From contig FN649744.1 in NCBI GenBank assembly GCA_000310025.1, positions 1,273,818 through 1,337,817 on the forward strand: a DNA stretch of 64,000 nucleotides, in the 5' to 3' direction. The notes beneath the pieces were generated by a model. It was not told the DNA's origin. It saw nothing but the letters and a program-made list of their open reading frames with translations, and did not search any database. The DNA is from Ectocarpus siliculosus. Taxonomy: Eukaryota > Sar > Phaeophyceae > Ectocarpales > Ectocarpaceae. Every line of letters starts with the position of its first letter. The stretch's first letter is position 1. Position numbers and translations under genes: made by a program. Positions 11,289 through 23,522 of this stretch are shown piece after piece.

Positions 11289-13038
11289 TGTTGGGTATTT
11301 CGCACTGGCTTCCCTTTTTCGCACTCACCACCACACACGCTCATCATCCGTTCAGAAGTCGTGCTACTCGCTGGGAAGTAACAGCTACACACCGGCATTT
11401 GTAGCGTGAGGTAGTCGCGGTAAGAGAACGTCTCACTGCCCCGCGTGGTGTGCTGTCGTGTCGCCCTCCTCACAAACACAAGACTGCAATACCGAGAGTG
11501 TTTTTCCAGCTCGTCAAGACGGGCTTCAGCCAACTACCGGGCAAGGTGATAACTTCATCATTTGTGACGCACCAGTATTCCCCAAAGGCGTGCACGATTG
11601 GACCACTTCTTTCTGTGCTGTCGGCTCTGATCCCAAGGGAGTGCGCCTCGTTGGCTCAGCTTGACAAGACTCCACGCTACGTCACCGTCACTAGAAAAAA
11701 CGTGAAAGTCACGGTAGTATTTTTCGCTCTATGGCTGCCCCCTCTTGAAGCAAACTAAAACGCTGCTTGCAGTGCACTGTTCACTGCCTGTATGCAGGTG
11801 TACGAGAAGTACCAAGTTCCAACACGTTCCTGGGAGCACGGGCGTGTTATCAACAAATGATCGGGAAAGGCGTTCTAAAAATAAATCGAAGTATGTTAGT
11901 TCTGACGCGCGGCGTCGTTCGGATTGGCCCAGTTCCGAGGTGAAATGTTTCAACATTTTTTCACACTCGTACTAGGCCGGATTAGTACCCAAACAGCAAT
12001 ATGTTTGTCTACGTGAACCGAAGAATAGGAGAGTTGTCACCGATCGGAGGGTTTCCTTGTGATGAAACGTCAGACGAGATGAAACGTCAGACGAGATTAT
12101 TGAGTTGCATTTTCGCATGGCGATTGGGGAGATCGCGCGTGTATCGGAGAAATCGGACGGGGGTGCAATATTTCGATTTTCCTCGTTCCCGCTCGCCCAT
12201 TTTCGGCGTCAGTTGCGAATTTCGGAAATGAAAGCTAGAAATAACGAAACCTGTACATCTAGAAAGAACGTTCAGGAATGTTCTTTGTGGAGACCACGGA
12301 GTTGAACGCGGAAAAAAACATCCCGGGGCGGCCAAGGCGGCAGCAAGAAATAGAAGAGCTGCACACCACTCGCCAGACACGGCGTGTGCTATGCACTCTG
12401 CACCAACACTGCAAAGGAGGTCGCCGATGAGGAGATTAACAAAGACCACACTACAGCAGTTGTTGGGGGGCTGCACCAGTTCAACCTGCGAGGGTGATCG
12501 GAGCTTCACTTCTTGCTGTGTGCGAACGAGAGGCAGACCGCTTCCACGAGAGAGGAGAGAAAGAGCATCAGCAGCAGCCAACAAGAGAGGAACCGCACCC
12601 GGTTAGAAAGTAGTAGAGTCAAAGTCCAAACCCTAGAAAGCTAGACGCACTGCTTGCTGTGTGTGGGTTCGTGTCCAGGTAAGATTGGTCTTCCTCTTTC
12701 TCCGTCTGGTTTGTCTTCTCTCGCCCAACAGCATAGACAGATGGTATGATGATCAAACACACGTTTTTTGCTTAGAATGCAGAGAGAGCCCCACGCCTCA
12801 CTTCCGGCACGCAGGGCAACCCCGGTGTAGGTCTAGCCTTCGTTGGTCAGCGATCGATGTAGTCCACACAACTTCACCACCTTCCGTGGTGCTTGGAGTT
12901 TGGCTATTATACGCCAGGCTATGCTACAACTGCTGGAATCGTGGTGGGTCTTTGCTTTGTTCCTCCTATGCGTATCGAAATCTATGTATGTCGTCTCCTG
13001 AAAGCAGCACGAGCTTAAAAAGCTGCACCAGGCCTCTA
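11289..13038. other. No gene recognised
   Basis: Several open frames of 60-165 codons on both strands, none with family motifs or a convincing exon chain. The SINE begins at the right edge. Confidence 0.45.
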
Positions 13039-13358
13039 TTTTTTTTTTTTTTTTGTCTTCACTTCAAATCAGCGCTCACAGCACTAGTAGTGCCGTTTAC
13101 TCCAACCCGTGGTCACACAGAAGAGCTCCTCTCTACCCTCCCCTCCTGCGGTACTTTGTCTACGATTTTTAATGCGAGAAGAGTTCAGCACTCTCTTCCC
13201 TCTGTGTACACACGAACTACAGTAGCGCTATCCACTAGGCCAGGAGCGGAAGCGAGAGAAAAACTCACTTTGCATGAAAAGCTCGTTTACGCCGGGATTC
13301 GAACCCCCGACCTGACCTCTAGAAGGTTTCGAGGATACCAACTAGACCACCGGGGCGA
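13039..13358 (-). mobile_element. tRNA-derived SINE with poly(A) tail
   Basis: Read on the minus strand: a tRNA-like head near 13358-13280, an unrelated body, and a tail of 16 A (T-run 13039-13054 on plus). The head has intact internal pol III promoter boxes but does not fold as a proper tRNA (T stem and anticodon loop are wrong), which fits a SINE rather than a tRNA gene. The body recurs at 7591-7738. Which tRNA it came from is not clear. No target duplication was recognised. Confidence 0.75.
13295..13349 (-). promoter_or_regulatory. Internal RNA polymerase III promoter (A and B boxes) of the SINE
   Basis: On the minus strand the A box reads TGGTCTAGTTGG (13349-13338), matching TRGYNNANNNGG. 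The B box reads GGTTCGAATCC (13305-13295), an exact match to GGTTCGANTCC. Their spacing is normal for a tRNA-type promoter. Confidence 0.75.
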
Positions 13359-13940
13359 CCGGCAGTATAATTGTTAATTGTGTACATCTTAAAGCCTTTC
13401 CAGAGTAAGGGCTCTTCCTCCACTTTGAAGAACATTCCCAGAACCGAACCCTCACTTTCGATTTCTAGTACAAGTTCCAAATTGGTGTCTAGACAACTGC
13501 TGTAGCTACAATACTAGAGTTAAACGAGTTCCGACTCCTACCAATCTTCGAGCTGTGCCACAGACAAATCAACTGTTGCGGGTCCTGCGGATGTGTTGGT
13601 GACTGGAAGTCCAATCGACTATAAGGAGGGCTTGTGTTCAGCATGTCTCACGGGTCGGAGCAAGGATCGGAGAGTTGGCACGTGGAGTGTGCAATATGCA
13701 AATGGCCGACCGACACCTAGCACTGCTGCTGACAGATCGGACAAAAAGAACACACACAGCCCACGATGATGCGAGTGCTACGATTAACTAAAAACAACAA
13801 TTGAGTAGTTAGCTGACGCACAATACTTAGTCCACGGAGTTTGGTGTGCTCACCGTCGTCATTTGTGTTGTCCATCAGCAGACAAGTGCTGGCTTCGCAA
13901 ACAAAGCAACGCCGTGATTCGAGAGGTCCAGAGCCTTCAG
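13359..13940. other. Spacer next to the copia element; no LTR identified
   Basis: If the copia element were intact its reverse transcriptase and 3' LTR would extend through here. I see no polymerase motif, polypurine tract or copy of sequence from beyond 18857. Confidence 0.45.
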
Positions 13941-16900
13941 CTACTTTCGCACCTCGCCCTCTGGTTGGATTATACACCTGTTGTTCTCTCTCTTTGAATA
14001 CGCGGCTGTACGCCACTTCCGCTGCTCCGCTGCTGCCCTGTTGTCTGCCCGAGAAGTTGGTCGGTCGGTCGGTCCAATCAAATGGGTCCAATTGTAATTG
14101 TCCAATTGTCCAATTGGTCCGAAGTCCGATGAAAAGGTTTGCGACGGCGGAACAACGAACGTTTCGGGTTCTTGCTGTGCCCCCGACCAACTGCCCCGAC
14201 CCGCCCTGCCAGCTAAAGCACGGTGACACGGAGGGGTGGGGTAGGCTTGTCCTGAGCATTTACCTACCAAACATGATTGGATGGCCAACGCTTGATCCAC
14301 GGCCTCCCGGGTGGCGAGCGACGAGATGAGGGTGTCCTTGTCCATCATGTCCAACAGCTCAAGGCGGTGGTGGAGAGCGGTGCCGCCACTGGGTGGCGAC
14401 GGCGGTTTTTGTTGCTCATCCATGAACCGCACTCCATCGCCGCGTGTGCGGCCGTGAACCCTCGTGTCCTCTCGTCCCAACTCCTTGACGGCTCGTTTCG
14501 AAAGCGGCGGGTGCGGAGGAGCGGGGACGGCGGTGCTGGCGGGCTTCGGCGGCGGCGGCGGTAGGCCCGGGGGCGAACGGGGCGGAGTGGCTGCGGTCGA
14601 CGGCGGGGCTGAGGATGGTGCGACGGAGATCGGCGACGGCGCTGAAGATCCTGTGAAGATCGACGGGGAAGGGGGCGGCGCTGCGGTGGTCGCTGGTGCA
14701 GGGGGGTAGTACGTCCATGTCCGCGGGGGCGGCGGCGGTGCGGCATCGGCCGCAGGTACGGCGGCGGCCGGCGAGGGCGCCGCGGTGACCGAAGAACCCC
14801 CCCCGATGGCCGGCACCGGCGCCGGCGCTCCTGCCCGGCGGTTGACCCACACGACGTTGTTGGTGAGGGCGAGGCGACCGGTGTCAGCGCGAAGAACGAC
14901 GGCGGTAGACGTCGAGTGGTTGTTGGCGCCGTGCAGGTAGAAGCACCTCGCGGATTGGACGTCCGCCTTGGTGGCCCGCTTCACGCGCATCCTACCCTCC
15001 TGGAAAAAGGGGACGACGGTGAGGGGCGGCTTCCGGCCGAAGAAGGCCTCGAACGGCGACATCCAGCCCTGATTGGCCTTCGTCGCGGAGCGGTTGAAAC
15101 AACCGGATGCCCAGAGCGCCGACGAGAGCCACAGGCGTTGTCCGTTGGCGCCGATGTTGGGGACGGAGGCGAGGTCGACGTGGGCCATGGAGAGGATGTG
15201 GCGTCGCGCGGCGTGGCCCCCCTTCATCGCACGCCAGATGGCGCTCTCGGCGACGGCGTTTTGTTTGGGGGTGTTCGGCGCGGTGTACTCGCGCCGGATG
15301 CCGGCGGCGTCGCAGAACTCGATGAAAGCGGCGCCGGTGAACTCGCCGCCGTTGTCCATGCGGAAACATCCCGGAGTGCCCATGCCGTTCATGTCGGCCA
15401 AGAAGCGCTTCACGTACTTCAGGGTGTCGCTCTTCGCCCGCATCCCGTACGCCCGTTGCCACCGCGATGCGCTGTCCACGAACATGATCAGGTACCGGGA
15501 GCCGTCCATCGCCTCGGTGAACGGGCCCGTGAGATCGATGTGGACCTTGCCGAACGGCACCGCAGCGCGTGTCCCACGCCGCGGCACCGGGGCCCTCCTG
15601 CCCTTCGCCTCCACACAGCCCACACATGGCTGCAGCTCCCCGACCAGCCGAACACCCTGCTGCTTGGCAGTCTCACGCATCAAAAATTCGTTCACGTGGC
15701 CGGTGGAAGCGTGGAACAGATTAATATCGATGGTGGGCGTGGATTTTCCTACCGAAAAGGGGGAAGCACCGGGGGCGATAATCGCCAACGCGTGGGAAAG
15801 AGACGGAGGGGCTACGGCCTGCTGCTCATTGCACTCGGAAAGAAAACCTCTCAACACCTCCAAATCATCATGCTGCACAGTGAAAGCCAAGGGAGGGGGC
15901 TCCGCAGACGCAGAGAATTCATGCGCATCCGGAAAAAAATCACCCGGGGGGACCGTGTCTTTGCCATCCATCAACCCAACATCTAGGAACATGCTCATGT
16001 CCATGATCGGTAATTCGTCCTGAGAGACAAGGGGGTTGATCTCGATCTCGCGATAGTCTGTCAGCTCTACGGCAGGGGGAGGCACAATCGAAGACGATTC
16101 TACGGCAGCAGTAATCACAGGCTGAAAATCAGGGATCGTCGTGGGGATTGGGTCTACTTCGACAGACGGAAAAGCACAAATCGGCAGCACTACACCGGAA
16201 GTGGTGGAGGGGACGCTGGGAGTCGAAGGTACTACACCGTCGGAGCCGGTGGGCTGGACACCAGGAGTCGAAGGTACAACGCCGGCCGTTGCGACGGACT
16301 GGAAGCCAGAACTCGCAGGTACAACGCCGACCGCAGCGACGGACTGGAAGCCGGTACTCGCACTCGCACTCGAAGTCGCGCCCGCTCCTGCACTCTGTGG
16401 GAAAGGGGGGTTTGCCGCAACAAGGCCTGTGCCAACGCCAGGCGGGGACGCTTGGGCAGAAACACGGGGGGGGGCATCGGGGCTGTAGGTCACAGCGCTA
16501 CCAGTATAATCCTGGGGCAATCGAGTAGCCCAGAGCGAGCATCCTACGTCAGAGTATGCTAAGGAAAGCCTACCATCGAATAGGTGGACGCCGGTCTCGT
16601 CTAGAACGATACGCTGCCTACGCTGCGTGTGGTGCAACGAAAAAAGATTGAAGGTGATTCCAGGCACAACGTACACGTCCGACATCTGCACGCAAAAATC
16701 ATGCTCTCCTGACTGGTCTTGCATGTGAAAGGCCATGTTGACCTTCCCCACACACTGCACGCGCAAATAAGCACCGTTTCCAACCTGTATGTACTCTTTA
16801 CCAGTCGGCACTGGCCTCAAATCGAACATGTGGTGGCTACTGCTAACAAAGGTGTTCGTGGCACCGCTGTCGGCCCAAAACTTCTCTCTACCAAAATGGG

Positions 16901-17550
16901 AAAGCGAGTTCTGCGCAGACAAAGCAAATCCATTACCATTCTCACGCTCGGTACTCGCTACAACACCACTCGGAACAATCTCGCCTGCAGACACGAAACG
17001 TGCCATCAAGAAGTGGAGGGAGCCCGGGGCCGGTGCTGCTGCTCCGGGAGGAGAGGAGTGGGGCGGGGCATGAGTCGAGTGCTGCTGCTGCTGGAACGTC
17101 GGCGGAGGCGGAGGCTGTGTCGGCGGCTGTTGCTGCTCGTAGTAAGGCGTCGGTGGCGGGTAGTACGGCTGCTGCTGCTGGGTGTAGTCAGGCGGAGGCT
17201 GCTGGTACTGTGGCTGCGGCTGCTCCCAACCCCCATACTCGCTACTATTTGCGGGCCCCCCGTAGGGCGGTGCACCGTGTTCGTGGTGCATCACGTTTGC
17301 ATGCCCGTGCGAGGGTCGCCATTGCTGCTGCTGCGGGCGAGGGGGGACAGAGTTTCCATACCTTTGCTGCGCTCCGCGTCCGCCATGAGGTCCGTGCTGG
17401 GGTCCACCACGCCAGCCCCCCCCACCGCGGCCGCCTTGTTGCTGCTGCTGCTGCTGCTGCTGCTGTTGGGGACGAGGATGGTAGTACTGCTGTTGCTGAG
17501 GCTGCTGCGGATGCTGCTGTTGAGACTGCTGCGGATGCTGCTGTTGAGGG
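13941..17550 (-). pseudogene. Copia Pol segment: protease and integrase, no polymerase
   Basis: Continues from Gag through a Q/P/H/G-rich linker. The aspartic protease motif is FWADSGATNTFVSS. The pre-integrase zinc module is H...H...C-V-G-C (LFHASTGHVNEFL, PCVGCVEAKGR). The integrase core shows all three acidic residues: VHIDLTGPF, FRMDNGGEF and NAVAESAIWRAMK. A C-terminal SPFEAFFGRKP motif follows. The rest is a Pro/Ala/Ser-rich linker with DMMDKDTLISSLATREAVDQ near 14280-14340. Reverse transcriptase (YVDD) and RNase H motifs are absent. The sequence after about 14270, down to a stop at 13941, shows no relation to copia. It could be a truncated copy or one whose 3' part was replaced. Confidence 0.8.
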
Positions 17551-18813
17551 TTGCTGTGGCTGTTGTTGTTGCTGCTGTGATGACTGCTGCCGCCGCTGCT
17601 GCTGCCGCTGCTTTCTCTCCTTTTCCCGCTGCTGTTGGTAGCACTCCGCGTTGGTGTGGTTTGACCACGGATGAAAATGACAGCGCCTGTCTCCTCTGGT
17701 CTCGTCGCTCCTGCTCCGACCGTCGCCTTTGTCGTCCTGTCCGCCGCCGTTCCCACTCGACCCATTTGGGACACGTCCGTCGCCCCGGGGCGCACCGGAA
17801 GCGACGAAGGCGTGCCCCACGCCACTCTTTTGCTCCTCCTCCCGTGCGCGCACCAGGTCCGTGTGGGCCTCCTTCACGGAATCCTCAATCATCTGCTCAA
17901 AAGTCAAATCAGGGGTGCGGTCCAAAAGTTTCTTCTCTATCTTGTAGTCGGACGAGAGTGCAGACACTAGGTGGTCGTTTGCTTCGTTGTCAGGATACAC
18001 TGTCCCGTGCGACGCTAGTCTACTCCGCAAAATAGAGAACCTACCGAAGTACTCTTGTGGATGTTCGTTTGCATGCATTGCGAAGCCATGGTACTCTTTC
18101 AAAAGTCTTTTCTTCTCCGCTTTCGCTTGTGGCTCGTAATATTTGAGGAAAATCCTCCAGCCACCACTCGGGCTCCCGTCCGACACGATTTCCGACAGAA
18201 TCGGCATGTACGAGATTGACGTGATTAGCACATTCCATGCCACTATAGCCTTGGCTACCTTTTGTTCGCCATACTCAGTCTTCAGGTCAGTCATACTGAT
18301 CCCCTGCCTCCCTACTGGGATGTCTTGGTTGCTCATCACTACTTCGTGAACATCCTCCTGCGCAAAGCGTGCTACCATGCTCGATCGAAAAATCAAAAGC
18401 TTCTGCTGCCTACTGTCCCCCGACTTAAACACACCATCCCAAGGCTCAATTCTTCTACTCTCAGTCATACGAAGAGTTGCGGGGTGAGACACTGCACCGA
18501 TATCCCCTGAGGTTTGGAGGCGACCGGCCATGGCAGTCGCAATCGCGTCGGCCAGCTCGTCTGCGGAGGGGTTGGGTGTTGGGCGCCCAGGATCTTGCTG
18601 GTGTGCTGCCTCTTGTTCCTCATTTCCTCCCCGCTGCTGCTCGGCTCGATGCCGCACCTCCATCTCGGCCATCTTCTTGGCCAGTTTCTCCTCCATCAGC
18701 TGCTCCATCCGAGCTGCTACTCGCTCGTTGACCAGTTCTTCGATCCTGGCGTCCTCCGCTGCTTGGCGGGCTTCCGCTGCTGGGCGGGATTCATCTTCGC
18801 GCCTGGAGGCCAT
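17546..18813 (-). CDS. Copia Gag polyprotein segment
   Basis: Forms the RNA-binding virus-like particle of the retrotransposon. The frame starts at a true ATG (18813). A charged coiled-coil-like N-terminus (residues 1-60, EELVNERVAARMEQLMEEKL) is followed by a Gag core of the UBN2 type with PILSEIVSD and SGGWRIFLKYYEPQAKAEKK near residues 200-230, and HPQEYFGRFSILRSRL near 255. A compact Cys/His cluster, CHFHPWSNHTNAEC, lies near residue 375 where a zinc knuckle is expected, but its spacing is not the standard CCHC. It then enters Gln-rich repeats. There the natural continuation moves one base (+1) into the pol frame, around 17546-17552 (CAACCCTCAACAG). Confidence 0.8.
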
Positions 18814-18845
18814 CTTGACCCTGCTGTCGATCGCCGCAAGGCGAT

Positions 18846-18857
18846 GCTCCTAAACCA
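18846..18857 (-). promoter_or_regulatory. Probable primer binding site of the copia element
   Basis: On the minus strand, 33 bases before the gag ATG, TGGTTTAGGAGC resembles the initiator-Met tRNA-complementary site common in copia elements (TGGTATCAGAGC), with three mismatches. A 5' LTR should abut it on the right, but no clear CA end is visible there. Confidence 0.5.
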
Positions 18858-19496
18858 AGCTCGACCGCGAATCTCGTAGACGACGTGTCATACGCTAGCG
18901 TGATCGATAATTCGGGTGGCTCGGTTCTTTGTGGTTGGAGCTCAAAGCGGGTGGCTCATGGCGGAGCGTGGATGGGTAGGAAACGTGTTGAAAACGTAAT
19001 GCAAAAGTATTGGAAAGTATTGTATTCATCGGGGGCGTGCCAGTGCTCGTCAAACCTTCACGGTATCTGGGCACGCCTTCACTCTTTGTCACTCAACGAA
19101 TCTCTCTGAATCTCCACCAAATACCTCTCGCAACCAAGGAATATATGTAGAAAGTTCCTGTCCCTCCGCATCTCATCACTGTTACTTTCGTACGTACGTA
19201 CCGGACATCTCAACCGTCATACTATGCTACGAGTACTCCCAATATATCTAATACACTCCGTCGAGGATATGTTGGGTGGGGCGGAGAGCGGCACCACCCC
19301 CTCTCCGCGGGAGAGGTGGTTCCGGTCCTCGACCCAACGGGGTCGCCGCCACGCTAGAAAAAATTCAAGGGCAGGTGCCGCACATGCCGGTGAGCAGCCG
19401 CTGAAAAATCAAACTTCGGTGACTGCTGTGGTTGAGGTTTTCGATCCGGCGGGGGGGGAGTATTCGCTAGACTTCGACAGCTTTGGATTGGGATAG
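18858..19496. other. Region where the copia 5' LTR should lie
   Basis: Contains alternating 'gtacgtacgtacc' near 19190 and a G-run near 19450. No LTR partner was found within the window, so LTR limits cannot be given. Confidence 0.4.
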
Positions 19497-19589
19497 AGCA
19501 AGGCCGTGTCGCTCATGGAGGAGAGCAAGAGCAAAGTGATTCCCATCTTCCTGGAGACGGCCAGACTCCAGGGGCAGCGCACTGAAAAC
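19497..19589 (+). CDS. Isolated possible exon (31 codons)
   Basis: Bounded by a TAG acceptor (19494-19496) and a strong donor (GTGAGT at 19590). It encodes SKAVSLMEESKSKVIPIFLE and ten further residues, ending TEN, in one frame. No family recognised and no certain partner exon. The codons just upstream (FDPAGGEYSLDFDSFG, about 19435-19490) also look protein-like. May be a remnant. Confidence 0.3.
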
Positions 19590-21815
19590 GTGAGTGCCAC
19601 CCCCTTCTTGTCGAACATGTTATCATGTTTTTTTCTTAGAGAACGCTAATATTTTCACCGTGACCAGCTTGCGAAGTGGGTGTCCCGAAGTAGTCTCTCT
19701 CGAGGTATGCTCTTGCTTTTATGGTCATACGTGCCTTCCATGCCGATGTACCGGTGACGTTGACAGGCACCACGAGCACGTGAACACGAGAATCACGTTA
19801 CAACCTGTCCGGGGTCAAGACGCCTCCATCAGGAGGCACCGTCGAAGGCCTTTCTGGTGGTCTTGCTTGACCTTGGATTCTGGAGGCGTCGGAGGGAGTT
19901 CAGTTGCCGGAGCAGCTGCCCTCCACTCCACCATTTGTTCGTGGTTCTGGGGCTCACGGGGCATCAACGAGAAGTTGCAATGTTGGCACCCCCGCGAAAC
20001 ACTACCTAAAATAGTTTTGGTCGGAAACTTAACCCAAAAATGTACCGTGCCAGATCTTGCACCATGTGACCGTGAAACCGTCGCAGCGAAATGCAGTAAG
20101 GATATCTAGCGGTGTGAATCGGCAAGTAGCAGACCGGAGTTGCTATTTTTTTACCCCTTTTAACGGCGACGATGCGGATAGACCGAACCGACAACCGGCG
20201 TGTGTGGGGATTAGACAAAGGAGATCATGCGTAGATATATCCGTTCCGAGAACACGACTGCAGTTGGGGAGAGCAGGACAGGTATGACAGAGCGTTTTGC
20301 GAAATGTGTGGGGGGTTGGATGTGATGGAGGTGGCAGGAATTCTTCAATTTTATGTTGAAGCCCCTTCGTACAGCTGCCCGGCGTGATGTCTGTCTTAAT
20401 TACTGGTGATCTTTGATTTCTTTGTTCAAGTATGTTTGGCATCGCGTGCCGAGCGGAATATATGAGCTTTGGACCATGCGTTTATTTGTATATCTCCTTT
20501 ATCCCCGTTTGGTCACCAGCGATGGCCGACTAGTGTTTGCCTGGGACGTTTTGATGTCTTCACGCTTTTGTGTGCTCTTTTATTTTCGCTGTTTTATTTT
20601 TGTGATTTCAGGGACCCCTTGTTTTTCTGCTTTCGGTGATTGAGAATTGTGCACCCTTTTTGGGCAGTTGGCTTGCGACGACGGAAGGCGTCCGCATCAC
20701 TTGGAACTGGTACGGATGGTAGATGGTATTCGTATGGATGGTAGATGGTACCGGGGGGGTGGTTTACAACGCGAAGAAAACTAAAAACCTCAGTAAGTCT
20801 CTTGCCAGGCAGGCGTGAATACTCTTCGAAATTGTATCTAAAATGCCCCGAAATGAACCCAGAGAGATGCCCGCAACAAGTCCTATGCCCTTCGACAAGG
20901 TCAGGCAGCCCAACGGTTGATTTTGCCACCCCAATCATCGAAAGAATAGCGCCACAAAAGCACCCTACGGAGGCAAAACATTGCGCGCGCCGAAACGCCT
21001 CATTCCATTTTTGGCGCTTCGCGCCAAAATTATTTTATTTGCTTGGCCAGGTACGATCATGGTTGTGCAGCCGGAAATATGCTACCGCACTGAAGCAGAG
21101 CAACCCCCTCCATAGCGTTAGCATGCCAGCTGGGAGCACAACGATTTATCCGTCCTTAATGGATCTGTGCAAGTCTGTGACACCAAGCGACACTGATAAC
21201 ATGCGTAGCTCACATGGTTCGACATGATGACTCATGTTAGATAACGACAAGAAACAACTACCCTGGAACGGCTGAGCTCGGCCGTCGGCCAGGAGACACA
21301 AATTACGGCAACAGCGAGTACGCATCGGATTTCACTTTCTCCGCAAGTGAATGAGGATGAAGAAACGACGAGTATCTACGCCGAAGGGATCGCCGCGGAA
21401 AAATTCCCGTCCACACGATGTACATCCGAGCTGGTTTCGTCCCGCGGGAAGGCCAGGTCCCCGCTCCGCGCGCTTCACAGCAGCCGTCGGTTGATCAGAC
21501 ACGGGCTCTCCGTGACCTTGGACGCTAGCTAGCGCACGAAGAGCGTGAACAAGGAACATACACACATTATTTCTTTTGTGCAACGGCATCTCATTGATCT
21601 GTCTTGAATCCGGAGACTACATAGCCTCCCCCATTACGCCCCCCCACGGGGTCCCAGATCATGGCCCTTTAGAAGCATTTTGGTATTTGGTGTGGTCAAC
21701 CGCACTGAGACTGACGTACTTCATTGGCCAACCGGTGAGCATGGTCGATGTTAAAATAGAAACACACACATAGGAGTGTAGACTGCGATTTTCTGAGTAC
21801 ATATCATGCATTGTA
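19590..21815. other. No gene recognised
   Basis: Open frames up to 170 codons without motifs. A short inverted repeat (ttggcgc...gcgccaa) lies near 21010-21030. Nothing else is supported. Confidence 0.45.
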
Positions 21816-23025
21816 GGACTGGGTGAGGACGTCACGTCGAATACGAAGTGTACGTAAGTTTTTCCTTCCATGGATGATCTGCTGCTGATCGTCATCTCCC
21901 TTACACCACAATGGGCATGTTGTAACTGTCACAATCTGAATACTTTGTGACCCAACCTGAGGCCCTGAAAAGCGTTAGTTTCTTGGGGGCGAGGTGCTAC
22001 CGGGGGGACCAATAACGTGATTGGTCAGCAAGGAAAAACACGAGAAGGCTTTCTCTTCCCAGAAAAGCGGGGTTTAGGTGTTGAGCAAACAAATTTGCAG
22101 AATGATTGAATATTTCAGAACCGAAATTCCTGAGTTGGCGTCGCCCCTTTCGTATCCCCCATGATGAACTGAAATCGAGCTGGCGTGCCCTGAGTGGACC
22201 GTCTGTGGCGCACTGGCCGTGCACCACCCATACGGTCACCTACTGCCCACTCCTGGGAAATAGCTGAACTGCATTGATTATTTGAGCGTGTCAAGTTTCG
22301 CTCAAGGTGGGTTGCTGTGGAGGTTGTCTTCCCGAAATGTGCGATGTCGAAGGCCAACCGCCGGTTTTGTACAGCGAGACAGTCAATAGAGCAAAGCCTG
22401 AGGATGAGACTTGGACCACTGCCACCACCTCCTGATGCCTAGCTTCGTGTGTGAGCTAAAGCAACACCTTGAAACAGCTCCCGTGTGGTGCGTATGGTCT
22501 ATCGCTCTGCCTGTTTGGCGACTACGTCGTCGCTTCATGGCCGCGACTCCGTCGCATATATTTGGGCGTTGCTGAACCTCGATTCGGCATGTGAGTGTGG
22601 CAAATATCGTGAAAACGACGCAAGTCTTCTGTTTGGGCAATAAACCCATTATGGTAATCCAAATTGGGTGTTCACATCAGGTGCAACGTTTGACGTAGTG
22701 AAGGTCGTGATCACCTGTGTCGAACAATTCGAACCGCTCCAACACACCGTACAGTGGTTGTGGGATGGTAGGACCAGAAGCTAGTGAAGGATGTCTTGGG
22801 AGAGATGACCCAATAATGAGGTTATGGGGCTGTAGGGGTCCCAGGAAATCACTCTCGTCTCTTCAAGTCAGAAAGCGATGTGACTGCCATGATCGACTTT
22901 CGTTTAGCGTTCTACTGCGTTGTTTCCGAATGCGCCTGGCTCCGACATGTTGCTGACGTCAAGCCAGCCTTGTAGTTGTATCATGGACATTGTTATCATC
23001 ACAAAGCGTTACAGGGCTCGTGTTC
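21816..23025. repeat. Dispersed repeat, copy 2
   Basis: Same family and orientation as 7010-7480. Homologous blocks are at 21816-21840, 21885-21900, about 22757-22790, 22853-22885 and 22925-23020; the sequence between about 21900 and 22740 is extra. Confidence 0.6.
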
Positions 23026-23522
23026 CGAGCTTTACCCGGCTGTTGAAGCGGTAGCGGTGGTGTTGCAGACGTTTTGTTGTTGGAGACATGCGCGGCAGAT
23101 AAGAACAACATGTGTGTCGGTTCACCAGGGCACGCCTTTTGGGCTCATTCCATCCCGTTCATGGTCTCCTTCTCATCGTGTGCACCTTCACACAAACCGG
23201 CCCTCCCAACCCAGAATCCCCAATTATTATGCCTCGTCCCATTAGAAAACGAAATAAGCACTACCCAATATTCTACTCGGTGGACAGACTACCCGCACTG
23301 GCTGGCCCACATTTACACAGAGCTACCACGCAAGACGTCAGAAGCGGCGGCATTCAATCAATGCAATGTGTAACAGGGATGCCAAGGCTCGCAGGCTCGC
23401 AGACTTGCGCCTGTGCATTCACATAACAAATTCCTTCATAGACAAATAATGAATCCAAGTTGTCACCCTCAGTTGACAACTATTACGCACCGTGAAGGCG
23501 AGCATTGATTGTAGACTATGAC
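23026..23522. other. Spacer downstream of the HSPA12-like gene
   Basis: About 500 bases beyond the stop codon of the chaperone gene. It would contain its 3' untranslated region. No specific polyadenylation signal is singled out. Confidence 0.4.

Larger units (their letters stand above)
13941..18857 (-). mobile_element. Ty1/copia-type retrotransposon lacking reverse transcriptase
   Basis: Minus-strand order: primer binding site, Gag, protease, integrase, then a proline-rich linker that ends near 14270. From there the frame runs on to a stop at 13941 through sequence not recognisable as copia. In Ty1/copia elements integrase precedes reverse transcriptase and RNase H; both are missing. LTRs could not be paired. 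A single-base frame change separates gag from pol, so this copy is probably dead. Confidence 0.8.

Noticed and set aside
13285-13358. Functional tRNA gene on minus
   Set aside because: A and B boxes fit, but the T stem and anticodon loop do not pair properly, and the sequence is joined to a repeated body with a poly(A) tail, so it is a SINE head.
13359-13940. 3' LTR of the copia element
   Set aside because: No sequence matching the region right of 18857 and no TG...CA bounded repeat was found.
14916-15986. 356-codon plus-strand open frame
   Set aside because: Antisense to the integrase domain; no motif of its own.
16719-18035. 438-codon plus-strand open frame
   Set aside because: It is antisense to copia gag-pol and exists because CAG/CTG-rich and GC-rich coding DNA keeps several frames open.
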